The translations under genes and the position numbers were made by a program. From DATKNA01 sp963786765 (GTDB lineage: Bacteria; Actinomycetota; Actinomycetes; Actinomycetales; Kineosporiaceae), in NCBI GenBank assembly GCA_963786765.1, contig CAWBAJ010000013.1, positions 124,001-188,000 of the forward strand: 64,000 bases of DNA, written 5' to 3'. Position 1 is the first letter of the stretch. The number at the start of each line of letters is the position of its first letter. Below, in pieces: positions 1 through 10,491 of this stretch. Under the pieces are notes generated by a model that did not search any database, had not been told where the DNA came from, and saw only the letters and a list, made by a program, of their open reading frames with translations.

Positions 1-1
1 A

Positions 2-1470
<1,469 letters not shown>

Positions 1471-1624
1471 ACGATCCCCCTTCCGCAGGCCCTTTTCAGG
1501 GCTCGAGGAAGGAGTCTGAGGCACCGGGGGGATCTTGCCGCAAGCCCCTGGCTGCGCTATACGTTGGGAGAGGCAGGGAGCTGAGTTCCTTGCCGTCGCC
1601 GTTCAGCCGGGCGTCACGCGCCGG

Positions 1625-4111
1625 TCAGGCGAGGGCGCGGGCGCGCAGCATCCGCTCCAGCACGTCGGCTCGCTCCAGTACCGAACGGCGCACCGGCGGG
1701 GACACCTCGTCGCGGTTCGCGACGTCCACCAGCCGCTGGCGGTACTCCTCGTCGATCCCCACCACAGGGAAGAACCAGTTCGGCACCGAGAGCTGGACGA
1801 CGAGGTTGCGCTCGCCAAGGGTCGGCAGCAGCGCCAGGTAGCGCTCGGCGAACGGCCGCAGGATCTCGTCCTGTCCCGGCTGCCAGAACGCGTCACCCAC
1901 TTGAGCGGCGAACGACGACACGGTCTCGGCCTCGAGCACGGTCCGCCAGACCCGGTCCTTGACCTCGGAGTCCGGTCGGGCGCCGCGGACGGCGGCAGCG
2001 CGCACCCACGCCTCGGGGTTGGGGTCGCGCGCGAGCAGCTGCTCGATCTCCTCATCCGGGGCCTCGCCGAACGTCGCCCGTCGCACGAGCGCCCGCCAGC
2101 CGAGGTCGACCTCCTCGCCGATCGCCCTGCGGACCCGGTCGAACTGCTCCGGCAGGGCGCTGCGCGCCGCCGTCCGCAGGTACGCGGTGCGCGCCTCGTC
2201 GTCGACGTCCCTACCGTCGGACGTGCCGACCCGGTCCAGGCACACCTCCGTGAGGCGCCGGCCCAGCTCGAAGCCGGCGTCCGCGGACACCCACCCGCGC
2301 ATTCCTTCTGCCGCTGTCGCCAGCAGCTGGCCGCGTACCAGCGGGTCGTCCTCGGTGCGCAGCGACTCCACGACGAAGGCCAGCACGTCCGCCGGCGGCG
2401 TCGCGCCGTCGTCGACCTGCTGCCAGAGGGACAGCCGCAGCAGTCCCCGGCTGAGCGGGTCGGGCAGGGTGGCTCCGGCGCGCAGGGCCGCCCGGGTGGA
2501 GCGCTGGTCGAGCTGCACCCGCGCGTACGTCAGGTCCTGGTCGTTCACCAGAACGAGGTCGGCGTCCGCGAACTCGCCGGCCCGCACGGGCGTCGACGCG
2601 GCGTCGGCGCTCACGGGCACCATGCCCACCCGCTCGAGGACGTCCCCGGCCAGCCGGAAGGCCGACAGGTCGAGCCGGTGCGGGCGCAGCGGCCCGGGCG
2701 AGCCGTCGGGCAGGGTGGGTACCGACTGCTCCAGCACCGAACCCGCCCGGTCGAACGACAACGTCGCCGCCCCGGAGGACCGCAACCAGGGCCGGGCCCA
2801 GGACTGCAGGTCGGTGCCCGCGGCATCGCCGACGGCAGCAAGGAGCTCGGCCAGCGTCGCGTTGCCCCACGAGTGCTCCGCGAAGTACCGGCGCAGCCCC
2901 GCGCAGAACGTCTCCTCCCCGACGGTCGCGACCAGCTGCTTCAGGACGGAGGCGCCCTTGGCGTAGGTGAGGGCGTCGAACGAGGCCATCGCCGCCGCCG
3001 TGTCCGGCAGCTCCTGATGGATCGGGTGCGTCGTCGGAGCGCGGTCCGCGCGGTAGCCGCCCTCCTTCTCCTGCAGGAAGAGCAGCCAGGCGTTGCTCGA
3101 CGGGTCGAGGGAGTCCAGCGCCCAGTGGCTCGCCCAGCTCGCGAAGGACTCGTTCAGCCACAGGTCGTCCCACCAGCGCATCGTCACCAGGTCGCCGAAC
3201 CACATGTGCGCCATCTCGTGCAACAGCACCATGGAGCGCACCCCGCGCTCGGCCGCGGTCGGCGCCGCCCGGAAGAGGAAGGAGTCCGACCACGTCACGC
3301 AGCCGTAGTTCTCCATCGCCCCGAAGAACTCCGGGCAGAAGACCTGGGTGTACTCCGGCAGCGGCAGGTCGGCGCCGAACCGGGCCGCGAAGTGGGCCAG
3401 GCCGCGCTCGGTGAGGGCGAACAGCTCGTCGGCCGCCTCGCGCAGCGGGGCCTCCAGGGACCGCCGTGCCAGCAGGCACAGCCGCCGGCCCGCGGCCTCC
3501 CGCTCGAGCGTCACGTACGGGCCGGCGCACACGACGGTGACGTACGTCGACAGCCGCGGGGTGACCGCGAACCGCCACGTCCTCGGGCCGGCGTCCCCGG
3601 CCGTGCCGCCGGTGACCTCTGACGCCGTCCCGCTCGCCACCACCCATTCCGCCGGCGCCTGCACCGTGAACGCGAAGACGGCCTTCAGATCGGGCTGGTC
3701 GAAGCACGCGAAGACCCGGCGGGCGTCGTTCGGCTCGAAAGAGGTCCAGACGTAGACCTGCTTGTCGGCCGGGTCCACCGAGCGGTGCAGGCCCGACTGC
3801 TGCCCGGTGCGCTCCGTCGTCGTCTCGACCTCCAGCACGTTGCGGTCCGCCAGGCCCGTCAACGCCAGGCGCTCGCCGTCCCAGGCGGACCCGGGCAGCT
3901 CCGCGCCGTTCAACCGGGCCGAGACGAGGTCCTGCGCCACGACGTCTGCGAAGGTCGCCGCTCCAGGCTCCGTGCAGCTGAACGTGATGCGCGAGCGGCT
4001 CCGCAGGGTGTTGCCGTGCTCCAGCCCGGTGAGGTCGAGCTCGACGTCGTAGCGGTCCACCGCGAGCAACTGAGCGCGCCGCACCGCCTCCATCTGGGTG
4101 AGCGCTGCCAT
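1625..4111 (-). CDS. pepN: Aminopeptidase N, M1 family zinc metallopeptidase
   Basis: Removes N-terminal residues from peptides in the cytoplasm. The 828-residue product has the usual length for actinobacterial PepN. It carries the exopeptidase signature GAMENYG at residues 264-270, the zinc motif HEMAH at 298-302, and the third zinc ligand Glu at 321 in LNESFASW. The C-terminal half is the helical ERAP1-like domain. The start ATG at 4111 gives the typical N-terminus (MAALTQMEAVRRAQLL). It is transcribed divergently from the MFS gene starting at 4188. The frame is intact throughout. Confidence 0.96.
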   Translation of the reverse strand: MAALTQMEAVRRAQLLAVDRYDVELDLTGLEHGNTLRSRSRITFSCTEPGAATFADVVAQDLVSARLNGAELPGSAWDGERLALTGLADRNVLEVETTTERTGQQSGLHRSVDPADKQVYVWTSFEPNDARRVFACFDQPDLKAVFAFTVQAPAEWVVASGTASEVTGGTAGDAGPRTWRFAVTPRLSTYVTVVCAGPYVTLEREAAGRRLCLLARRSLEAPLREAADELFALTERGLAHFAARFGADLPLPEYTQVFCPEFFGAMENYGCVTWSDSFLFRAAPTAAERGVRSMVLLHEMAHMWFGDLVTMRWWDDLWLNESFASWASHWALDSLDPSSNAWLLFLQEKEGGYRADRAPTTHPIHQELPDTAAAMASFDALTYAKGASVLKQLVATVGEETFCAGLRRYFAEHSWGNATLAELLAAVGDAAGTDLQSWARPWLRSSGAATLSFDRAGSVLEQSVPTLPDGSPGPLRPHRLDLSAFRLAGDVLERVGMVPVSADAASTPVRAGEFADADLVLVNDQDLTYARVQLDQRSTRAALRAGATLPDPLSRGLLRLSLWQQVDDGATPPADVLAFVVESLRTEDDPLVRGQLLATAAEGMRGWVSADAGFELGRRLTEVCLDRVGTSDGRDVDDEARTAYLRTAARSALPEQFDRVRRAIGEEVDLGWRALVRRATFGEAPDEEIEQLLARDPNPEAWVRAAAVRGARPDSEVKDRVWRTVLEAETVSSFAAQVGDAFWQPGQDEILRPFAERYLALLPTLGERNLVVQLSVPNWFFPVVGIDEEYRQRLVDVANRDEVSPPVRRSVLERADVLERMLRARALA

Positions 4112-4187
4112 GCCCGTGGAGTATGTCAGGCCGTCGCGAGCGGCCGGGGGACCCTGGGTACCGGGGAGTGCGCCGACGCAGGTGAGG

Positions 4188-5558
4188 ATGGAACGCGTGC
4201 GGCGCTACCTCGCGATTCTGCGCGTCCGGGCGGCGCGGAACCCCTTCCTGGCCTCTGTCGTCGGCCGCCTGCCCATCTCGATGGCGCCGTTGGCGGTCGT
4301 GCTCCTGGTACAGCAGGTCCGCGGCTCGTACTCCGTGGCCGGGGTCGTCACCGGTGCCTACGCCCTCGGTGCCACCCTCGGTACCCCGGTGCTCGGGCGG
4401 CTCGTCGACCGGCTCGGGCAGCCGCCGGTGATCGCCGCCGCCGGCAGCGTGTCCGCGCTCTTTCTCGTCGCGCTCGCGCTGACCGCCGCCGGCGGGGCGG
4501 GCGACCCGCTGCTGCTCGCCCTCGCCGTCGGCGCCGGTCTGTCCGCGCCGCCGCTGGCCGCGACCATGCGCGGCGCCTGGCGGACGGCCCTGCCGGGCGA
4601 GCCCGAGCGGCTGGCCGCCTACGCCCTGGACGCCGTTTCCGTGGAGTTCGTCTTCGTGGTGGGGCCACTGCTCATCGGGCTCATGCTCACCACGACACCG
4701 CCCGCCGCCCCGCTGCTCGTCACCGCCGGCCTGCTCGCCGTCGGTTCGCTCTCCTACAGCCGCGCGGGGGCAGTGCGGGAGTGGCGACCGGAACCGCACC
4801 CGGAGGGGCATGCTCCTGCCCGGACACCGCTGGCGGATCGCGGGGTCCGCACGGTCCTGCTGTCCGCGCTGCTCGTCGCCGTCGGATTCGCACACATCGA
4901 CCTGTCCATCGCCGCGACCGCGCGTGAGGCCCTCGGCGACCCGGGTCGGGTCGGGCTGCTCTTCGCCTGCATCGCGGGCGGCAGCACGCTGGGTGGCCTC
5001 TTCTACGGCTCGCGATCGTGGCAGGTCCCCGAACGGCTGCGCCTACCGATCTCCCTCGCGGGTGTCTGCGTGGGATTGGCCGCCGTCGCCGTCCTGCTCG
5101 GGGGGATCGAGGGGCGTCCGCGGGCCCCCGGGCTGCCGTTGCTCGCCGTGCTCCTCTTCGCCGCCGGCGTGTTCATCGCGCCCGGCCTCATCGCCGTGAC
5201 GAACCTCGTCGACGCTCTCGCGCCGCGCTCGAGACTGTCCGAGGCCCAGGCGTGGGTCTCCACGTCCTACACGGCGGGCGGGGCGGCGGGGACCGCTGTC
5301 GCCGGCCTGCTGGTCGACCGCGGCGGCCCCGGCCGGGGGTTCGCCGGAGCGTTCGTGCTCATGCTCACCGCCTGCCTGACGGCGTTCGCCTCGCAGCGCT
5401 GGTGGCGGCGTGCAGACGGTGCGAGGCCCGCGGGTCCCCACGGCAGCGCCGAACCTCGCGGCGCCGTGCCTGACCTGGAACCCGGTCCGACGCCGCCACC
5501 TCCGATCTCGCGGCCCGCGCTCGGCGCCCTTGACCCGCCCGGCAGTCTTGACCCGTGA
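4188..5558 (+). CDS. MFS transporter, 12-TM
   Basis: A predicted 456-residue inner-membrane exporter of the major facilitator superfamily. Twelve hydrophobic segments are visible, with the loop 2-3 motif GRLVDRLGQ and repeated GxxxG-rich helices. The start ATG at 4188 (MERVRRYLAILR) is preferred over an upstream in-frame start at 4098, which would overlap pepN and add a non-hydrophobic stretch. The C-terminus is a Pro-rich cytoplasmic tail. Its stop overlaps the next gene by 4 bases (GTGA), so the two are probably translationally coupled. The substrate is unknown; a drug or metabolite exporter is the default guess. Confidence 0.85.
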   Translation: MERVRRYLAILRVRAARNPFLASVVGRLPISMAPLAVVLLVQQVRGSYSVAGVVTGAYALGATLGTPVLGRLVDRLGQPPVIAAAGSVSALFLVALALTAAGGAGDPLLLALAVGAGLSAPPLAATMRGAWRTALPGEPERLAAYALDAVSVEFVFVVGPLLIGLMLTTTPPAAPLLVTAGLLAVGSLSYSRAGAVREWRPEPHPEGHAPARTPLADRGVRTVLLSALLVAVGFAHIDLSIAATAREALGDPGRVGLLFACIAGGSTLGGLFYGSRSWQVPERLRLPISLAGVCVGLAAVAVLLGGIEGRPRAPGLPLLAVLLFAAGVFIAPGLIAVTNLVDALAPRSRLSEAQAWVSTSYTAGGAAGTAVAGLLVDRGGPGRGFAGAFVLMLTACLTAFASQRWWRRADGARPAGPHGSAEPRGAVPDLEPGPTPPPPISRPALGALDPPGSLDP

Positions 5559-6235
5559 GCGAGCACGAACCGTCCGTCCTCGACCGCCGGCGCGGCATCT
5601 ACGCGCCCGAGCGCCTCCTCATGCTCGTCGACGGCGTGTTCGCCATCTCGATGACGCTGCTCGTGCTCGACGTCCGGGTCCCGGACGACGTCCCGGACAC
5701 GGCGAGGGCCTTCGGTGAGGCCTTCGGTCCGCTGCTCGCCCGGCTCGGGGTGTTCGTCACCGCGTTCGTCATCACCAGCCGGTTCTGGCTCGTCAGCCAC
5801 CGGCAGATGTCGGTGCTCCGGGCCGTGGACTACGGGGTGGCGCAGCGGACGATCCTCTTCCTCGCCGGGATCACCTCGCTGCCCGTGGCCACCGGCGTCA
5901 TCTTCCGTTTCGGCGACGTGCCGGCGGCCGTCACCTTCGCCGCCGTCGTGCTCGCGTTCACCGCGGCGCTGTCGGCGCGCTTGTGGTGGTACCTGTCCTC
6001 GCCGCAGCGCCCACTGGCGGACGTGGACGAGGACACCCGCCACGAGACCATGATCCGCTCGGTTCTCGTCGTGGCCGTCTACCTGCTCGCCGTTCCGGTC
6101 GCCTACTCGTTGCCGCGCAGCGCGGTCGGCCTGGCCCCACTGGTGTGGCTGGTGCTCGCCGGCGTCGACCCCCTGGCACACCGGCTGCACCTGCTCCTGC
6201 GGCGGCGCACCGCCCGGGCCGACCCTGCTCCGTGA
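5555..6235 (+). CDS. TMEM175/DUF1211 family membrane protein
   Basis: 226 residues with about six membrane segments arranged as in bacterial TMEM175 potassium channels. The hallmark first helix reads RLLMLVDGVFAISMTLLVLD (residues ~20-39). In most members this begins with FSDGVFAI; here the FSD is LVD, so the Phe/Ser of the motif are replaced. The start is a GTG overlapping the MFS stop. Family knowledge suggests a K+-permeable channel, but no bacterial substrate is shown for this branch. Confidence 0.82.
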   Translation: MSEHEPSVLDRRRGIYAPERLLMLVDGVFAISMTLLVLDVRVPDDVPDTARAFGEAFGPLLARLGVFVTAFVITSRFWLVSHRQMSVLRAVDYGVAQRTILFLAGITSLPVATGVIFRFGDVPAAVTFAAVVLAFTAALSARLWWYLSSPQRPLADVDEDTRHETMIRSVLVVAVYLLAVPVAYSLPRSAVGLAPLVWLVLAGVDPLAHRLHLLLRRRTARADPAP

Positions 6236-6245
6236 TGGCCCTAGG

Positions 6246-7346
6246 GTGCCTGCCGTGGCGACCCACAGCTTCGGCAGCGACAACCACAGCGGTGTGCACC
6301 CGGCGGTGCTCGCGGCCCTCGCCGCCGCCAACGAGGGGCACGCACCGGCCTACGGCGCGGACGCCGTCACCGCCCGCGCGATCGGCCTCGTCCGGGACCA
6401 TCTCGGCGGGAGCGCCGAGGTCGCCTTCGTCTTCAACGGAACCGGGGCGAACCTCGTCGGGCTCGGCCTCGCGCTCCAGCCCTGGCAGCACGTCGTCTGC
6501 ACGACGACCGCCCACATAGCTGTGGACGAGTGCGGCGCTCCGGAGCGGCTGCTCGGCACCAAGCTCGTCGAGGTGACCACTCCGGACGGGAAGCTGACCC
6601 CCGACCTCGTCCGGGGCAGCGTCAGCGGCGTCGGCGACGAGCACCGCACGCAGCCCGGTGCCGTCTCCATCACCCAGTCCACCGAGCTGGGGACGGTCTA
6701 CACCGCCGCGGAGATCCGCGCCCTGGCCGACACCGCGCACGAGCTCGGGATGGTGCTGCACCTCGACGGCGCCCGCCTCGCGAACGCGGCCGCGTCGCTC
6801 GGGGTCCCGCTGGCGGCCGCCACCACCGAATGCGGCGTGGACGTGCTGTCGTTCGGCGGCACCAAGAACGGGCTGCTCGGCGCCGAGGCTGTCGTCGTCC
6901 TGAGGCCCGAGCTGGCGCCCGGCCTCGCGTACGCCCGCAAACAGCTGGGTCAGCTGGGCTCGAAGGGCCGTTTCCTCGCCGCCCAGTTCGCCGCCCTGCT
7001 GGAGAGCGACCTGTGGCTGGAGAACGCCCGCACCGCCAACGCCATGGCGCGCAGGATCGAAGCCGGCGTCCGGGGCCTGCCAGGGGTACAGGTGGCCTGG
7101 CCCGTCCAGGCCAACGCGGTGTTCGTCCGGCTGCCCGAAGCCATGGCGCGGGCGGCGGAGGCGTTCGGCGCATACCCGCCCGACGAGGTCACCGGGCTGG
7201 TCCGCTTGATGTGCTCCTGGGACACCGCCGAGGCGGACGTGGACGCCCTCCTGGCGGCGCTCGACGCCGCCCGGGAAGAAGCCCCGGCCACCGGCACCGG
7301 GAGTCCGGCCGGGAGTCCGGTTGGGAGCCGGATCGGGCAGGTGTAG
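6246..7346 (+). CDS. ltaE: Low-specificity L-threonine aldolase (PLP)
   Basis: PLP fold-type I enzyme cleaving threonine or allo-threonine to glycine and acetaldehyde. The N-terminus FGSDNHSGVHPAV is the family start, and the PLP lysine is in LSFGGTKNGLLGAEAV. The HLDGAR motif (cofactor Asp) is at about residues 175-180. Length 366 is normal. GTG at 6246 is used; a second GTG at 6255 is equally possible. It starts 11 bases after the TMEM175 stop, so it may belong to the same transcript. Confidence 0.9.
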   Translation: MPAVATHSFGSDNHSGVHPAVLAALAAANEGHAPAYGADAVTARAIGLVRDHLGGSAEVAFVFNGTGANLVGLGLALQPWQHVVCTTTAHIAVDECGAPERLLGTKLVEVTTPDGKLTPDLVRGSVSGVGDEHRTQPGAVSITQSTELGTVYTAAEIRALADTAHELGMVLHLDGARLANAAASLGVPLAAATTECGVDVLSFGGTKNGLLGAEAVVVLRPELAPGLAYARKQLGQLGSKGRFLAAQFAALLESDLWLENARTANAMARRIEAGVRGLPGVQVAWPVQANAVFVRLPEAMARAAEAFGAYPPDEVTGLVRLMCSWDTAEADVDALLAALDAAREEAPATGTGSPAGSPVGSRIGQV

Positions 7347-7374
7347 GCGCCCGCACGCCGGGTACGGCCCGGCC

Positions 7375-8547
7375 ATGGACCTGAGCTCTCTGCGGACAGT
7401 GCTGAACGGGACCGCGCCGACGACCACGGTCTGGATCGACGCGAGCCGGGCGGACGAGAACGGTGGACACGAGGTGCAGCTGCGCTGGCAGGACCTCGCC
7501 GACCGGCTGCGCGACCTGGAGGCGCCGGACGCCGACATCGAGGCGCTCGCCGCCGCGGCGGTGGCGCCCACCGGTCGGCCCGACCCCTCGGCCCGCCTGC
7601 TGGTCGCGCGCAGCGGCAGCGTGGTGCTCGACGAGGTGGTTGCCGAGACGCCCCCCGACGGCATCGGTCAGGTGTCCTTCGAGCAGCTGCCCGACGTGGC
7701 GCCGCTCCTCGTCGCCCGCCAGGAGGAGGTGCCGTTCGTCGTCGCCCGGATCGACCGGACGGGTGCCGACGTCGACGTGTTCTCCGCGATCGACGCGCCG
7801 CCCGCCGATAGGGCGCACGTCAAGGGCCGGACCAAGCACATCCACAAGTTCGGCGGGGGCGGCTGGGCGCACTTGCGCTTCCAGCACAACACCGAGGAGG
7901 CGTGGCGCAAGAACGCGGAGGAGGTCGCGGCGGCGGTCGACGAGAAGGCGCAGGAGCACGGCGTGAGGCTCCTCGTGCTCGGTGGCGACCAGCGGGCCCG
8001 GACGTTCGTGGTGGAGGCGCTGCCGGCGGGCCGCGGGTACGACGTGGTCGAGGTGGAGGGCAACGTGCGGGCCGAGGGTGCCTCCGAGGACCAGCTGGAC
8101 TCCGCGGTCGAAACGGCCGTCGCGGCTCGGCTGACCGGCGCCGAGCAGGACGTCCTCGACCGGCTGCGCGCCGCTCGGGAGCCGATGCACGACGGCACCG
8201 AGGTCGGCACGGCCGCCGTGGACGTCGAGCGGACCGTGGCCGCCTTCCAGCAGGGGCAGGTCTCGGTCCTGCTCGTCGATCCGCCGGCTCTGCGGGCCCG
8301 CACCCTCGTCGTCGGCCCGGGGCCGCACGACATCGCGCTGCCGGGCGGTCCCCGCACCTGGCAGGGGGAGTCGGTGACGGTCCCGGCGGACCTTGCGCTG
8401 GTGCGCGCAGCGGTGCTGACGGATGCGGAGGTGCAACCGCTGCCCGGCGGGGAGGCGGACGTCTCGGACGGCGCCGCGGCGCTGCTGCGGTGGGGGAACT
8501 CCGAGCCGTCGCCTGCCGCACTGCGCGACGGCGAACCGCTGCCCTGA
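7375..8547 (+). CDS. BaeRF2-type eRF1-like protein (Rv2629 family)
   Basis: 390-residue soluble protein resembling the bacterial/archaeal eRF1-like (BaeRF) family to which mycobacterial Rv2629 belongs. The central region has the charged KGRTKHIHKFGGGGWAHLRF block (residues ~143-162) followed by the LVLGGDQRAR strand typical of the eRF1 domain-2 fold. BaeRFs are thought to act on stalled ribosomes or peptidyl-tRNA; that role is inference here. I chose ATG 7375 (MDLSSLRTVLNG). It follows ltaE by 28 bases and could be cotranscribed. Confidence 0.8.
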   Translation: MDLSSLRTVLNGTAPTTTVWIDASRADENGGHEVQLRWQDLADRLRDLEAPDADIEALAAAAVAPTGRPDPSARLLVARSGSVVLDEVVAETPPDGIGQVSFEQLPDVAPLLVARQEEVPFVVARIDRTGADVDVFSAIDAPPADRAHVKGRTKHIHKFGGGGWAHLRFQHNTEEAWRKNAEEVAAAVDEKAQEHGVRLLVLGGDQRARTFVVEALPAGRGYDVVEVEGNVRAEGASEDQLDSAVETAVAARLTGAEQDVLDRLRAAREPMHDGTEVGTAAVDVERTVAAFQQGQVSVLLVDPPALRARTLVVGPGPHDIALPGGPRTWQGESVTVPADLALVRAAVLTDAEVQPLPGGEADVSDGAAALLRWGNSEPSPAALRDGEPLP

Positions 8548-8569
8548 TGCGGCATACCACTCGGTCGCG

Positions 8570-8611
8570 CACCTGATCGCCCACTTGATCGCCCACTGAT
8601 CCCATCGCCCA
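8570..8611. repeat. Short tandem repeat, ~12-bp unit
   Basis: About three to four imperfect copies of a 12-base unit ending GATCGCCCAC lie just after the BaeRF stop. It sits in the 215-base gap before the WXG100-like gene and codes for nothing recognisable. Confidence 0.6.
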
Positions 8612-8762
8612 CCGGCTGGGCGGGAGCGCGAACGCAGACGCCGGGAGCACCGTCCACAGGCGGCTCCCGGCGCCTCGTCGTCCCCAGGGCCGCAGTCGGT
8701 CCTGACGGCCGCCGTCCCCGCTGCCTAGCGTCGGTCGTCTGGGTCCTGGGAAGTGGGGGGCG

Positions 8763-9059
8763 ATGGACGGGAACTGGGTGCGGCGCTGCGCCGGCGAGGT
8801 CGGTGAGCTGTCCGAGCAGGTGCGAGGGCTCGCCGCGGGGCTGGGGGTGGCGCGAGCGGAGTCGTGGCGTTCGCTGGCCGCGGAGGACTACCGGGCCCTC
8901 CTGGAGGAGCAGCAGCGCTCGCTCGCCGCGACCGCCACTGTGCTGGACGACGCCCGCGCCGCGCTCGAGGCCCATGCCCGCGCGGTCGAGGACGCCCTCA
9001 CCGGACCGCTCGGGGCCCTCGCCGGGCGGGCCGCCGAGCTGCTGGGGCTGCACCTGTGA
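8763..9059 (+). CDS. WXG100-like small helical protein
   Basis: 98 residues, almost entirely helical and Ala/Glu/Leu rich, the size of an ESX (type VII secretion) WXG100 protein. The SWRSLAAEDYR stretch (residues ~40-50) sits where the W-x-G turn normally lies between two helices, though the Gly is missing. It has no signal peptide. It overlaps the following hydrolase gene by 4 bases (GTGA), so the two products are likely made in equal amounts. It could be the partner/chaperone of that hydrolase. The family assignment rests on size, helicity and context only. Confidence 0.55.
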   Translation: MDGNWVRRCAGEVGELSEQVRGLAAGLGVARAESWRSLAAEDYRALLEEQQRSLAATATVLDDARAALEAHARAVEDALTGPLGALAGRAAELLGLHL

Positions 9060-10474
9060 GCCTCCTGACCGCGGTTCCGCGGAGCCGGCCGGGCGGTGGC
9101 GAGCTGCGGGTCGAGGGGGGCGCGGGCGGCGTGGCGGCCCGCACCGACGACCTCGAGCACGCGGCCGCGGCGTTGCAGTCCGTTGCGGCCGGCCTCGCCA
9201 CGGCCGCCGTCGACACCGCGGGCCTGGCCGCGGCGCCGGCGCTGCTGGTCACCGGGCTGCTCGCGCCGCTCACGCTCGCCCGCGCCGAGGCCGCGCTCGT
9301 GGCCGCCCTGGCAGGGTCCCGCGGGCTCGTCGCCGCCGGGCTGCGGCTCGAGACGCTCGCGCTGAGGCTGCGGGCAGCAGCGCTCGGCTACGACGTCGCC
9401 GAGAACGGCGCCCGCGCAGCAGTGGGTCAGCTGGAGCTGGCCGCGGGTCGGTTCGTCGCGGCGGGTGCCGTGCCACTCGTGCCGCTGGCTGCGGCCACGT
9501 CGGTGCTCACGGTGCCGCTCGCTGTCGCGGTGTCGCGGGCCGGGCTGCGGATGCCGTTCCCGGTGCCGGCGCAGTGGCCGAGTGCGGGCGGCCGGCTGCT
9601 GGAGCCCGTCGTGGCCGCCCTGCCCGGCGCGGCGGCTCCGCCGGGAGGCCCGCTGTGGAACCCCGGTGCGAGCGTTCCCGGCCTCGCGGCGGTGCTCGCA
9701 GGCGCCGGCCGTGCCGGTCCGTTCCTGCACGAGTCCGGGGGCGTCGTCGGCACAGGGCGTCCGGTGCCTGCGGTGCCACCCCGCGGAGTCTCCGATCTGC
9801 TCGCCGGCGTCGCCTCGTGCTACCCCGATGCAGGCGTGCCGCCCGGCAGCGTGCGGGTCGAGGGAGTCGCTGCGCCGGACGGGCACCGCGCCTGGGTGGT
9901 CGAGATCCCCGGCACCCAGGAGTGGTCGCCACGTGCCGGCCGGAACCCGGCCGACCTGACCGCGGACGTGGCAGCGCTGGGCGGGGCGTCGACGGCCGCG
10001 GCCGCCACCGTCGTTCGCGCGCTGGAGCTGGCGGGTGCCCGGCCCTCGGAACCGGTGCTGCTCGCCGGCCACAGCCTCGGCGGCATGCTCGCCGCAGCTC
10101 TCGCCGCGGACCCGGCCTTCACCCGGCGCTTCCGGGTGACGCACGTCGTGGCTGCTGGGTCACCGCTCGCGGGGTACCCCGTGCTGCCGGGGGTCTCCGT
10201 CCTGGCCCTCGAGCACGACGACGACCTCGTCCCCGCCCTCGACGGCGCCCCCGACCCCGATCGTCCGGACTGGATCACCGTCCGACGCTCACCGCGCCGG
10301 GGTCGCAGCCCTGCCGCTGCCCACGACTCCCTCGCCTACGCAGAAACCGGTGCGCTCGTGGACGGCTCCACGGACGCGTCGCTGCGTGCCTGGCTGGCCG
10401 GCCTCGCCCCCTTCCTCGCCCGCCCCGGCGCGCATGCCACCGGCCTGCTGGTGGTCGGGCGGCGGACGCCGTGA
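9056..10474 (+). CDS. Alpha/beta hydrolase with N-terminal helical (ESX-like) region
   Basis: 472 residues from a GTG overlapping the preceding stop. Residues ~1-170 are long Ala-rich helices similar in character to the WXG100-like protein. The C-terminal ~230 residues are a lipase/esterase fold with nucleophile motif AGHSLGGM, a likely acid in LALEHDDDLVPALD and a likely His in AAAHDSLAYAE. No classical signal peptide is seen. An ESX-like head with a hydrolase tail, paired with a WXG100-like protein, is how many type VII effectors are built, but no ESX machinery is in this window. The substrate is unknown. Confidence 0.75.
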   Translation: MSLLTAVPRSRPGGGELRVEGGAGGVAARTDDLEHAAAALQSVAAGLATAAVDTAGLAAAPALLVTGLLAPLTLARAEAALVAALAGSRGLVAAGLRLETLALRLRAAALGYDVAENGARAAVGQLELAAGRFVAAGAVPLVPLAAATSVLTVPLAVAVSRAGLRMPFPVPAQWPSAGGRLLEPVVAALPGAAAPPGGPLWNPGASVPGLAAVLAGAGRAGPFLHESGGVVGTGRPVPAVPPRGVSDLLAGVASCYPDAGVPPGSVRVEGVAAPDGHRAWVVEIPGTQEWSPRAGRNPADLTADVAALGGASTAAAATVVRALELAGARPSEPVLLAGHSLGGMLAAALAADPAFTRRFRVTHVVAAGSPLAGYPVLPGVSVLALEHDDDLVPALDGAPDPDRPDWITVRRSPRRGRSPAAAHDSLAYAETGALVDGSTDASLRAWLAGLAPFLARPGAHATGLLVVGRRTP

Positions 10475-10491
10475 CCCTGGGCGGTCGCTCG

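Noticed and set aside
1535..3622. A ~700-codon plus-strand frame opposite aminopeptidase N
   Set aside because: The minus strand carries an intact M1 peptidase with GAMEN and HExxH motifs; the plus frame has none.
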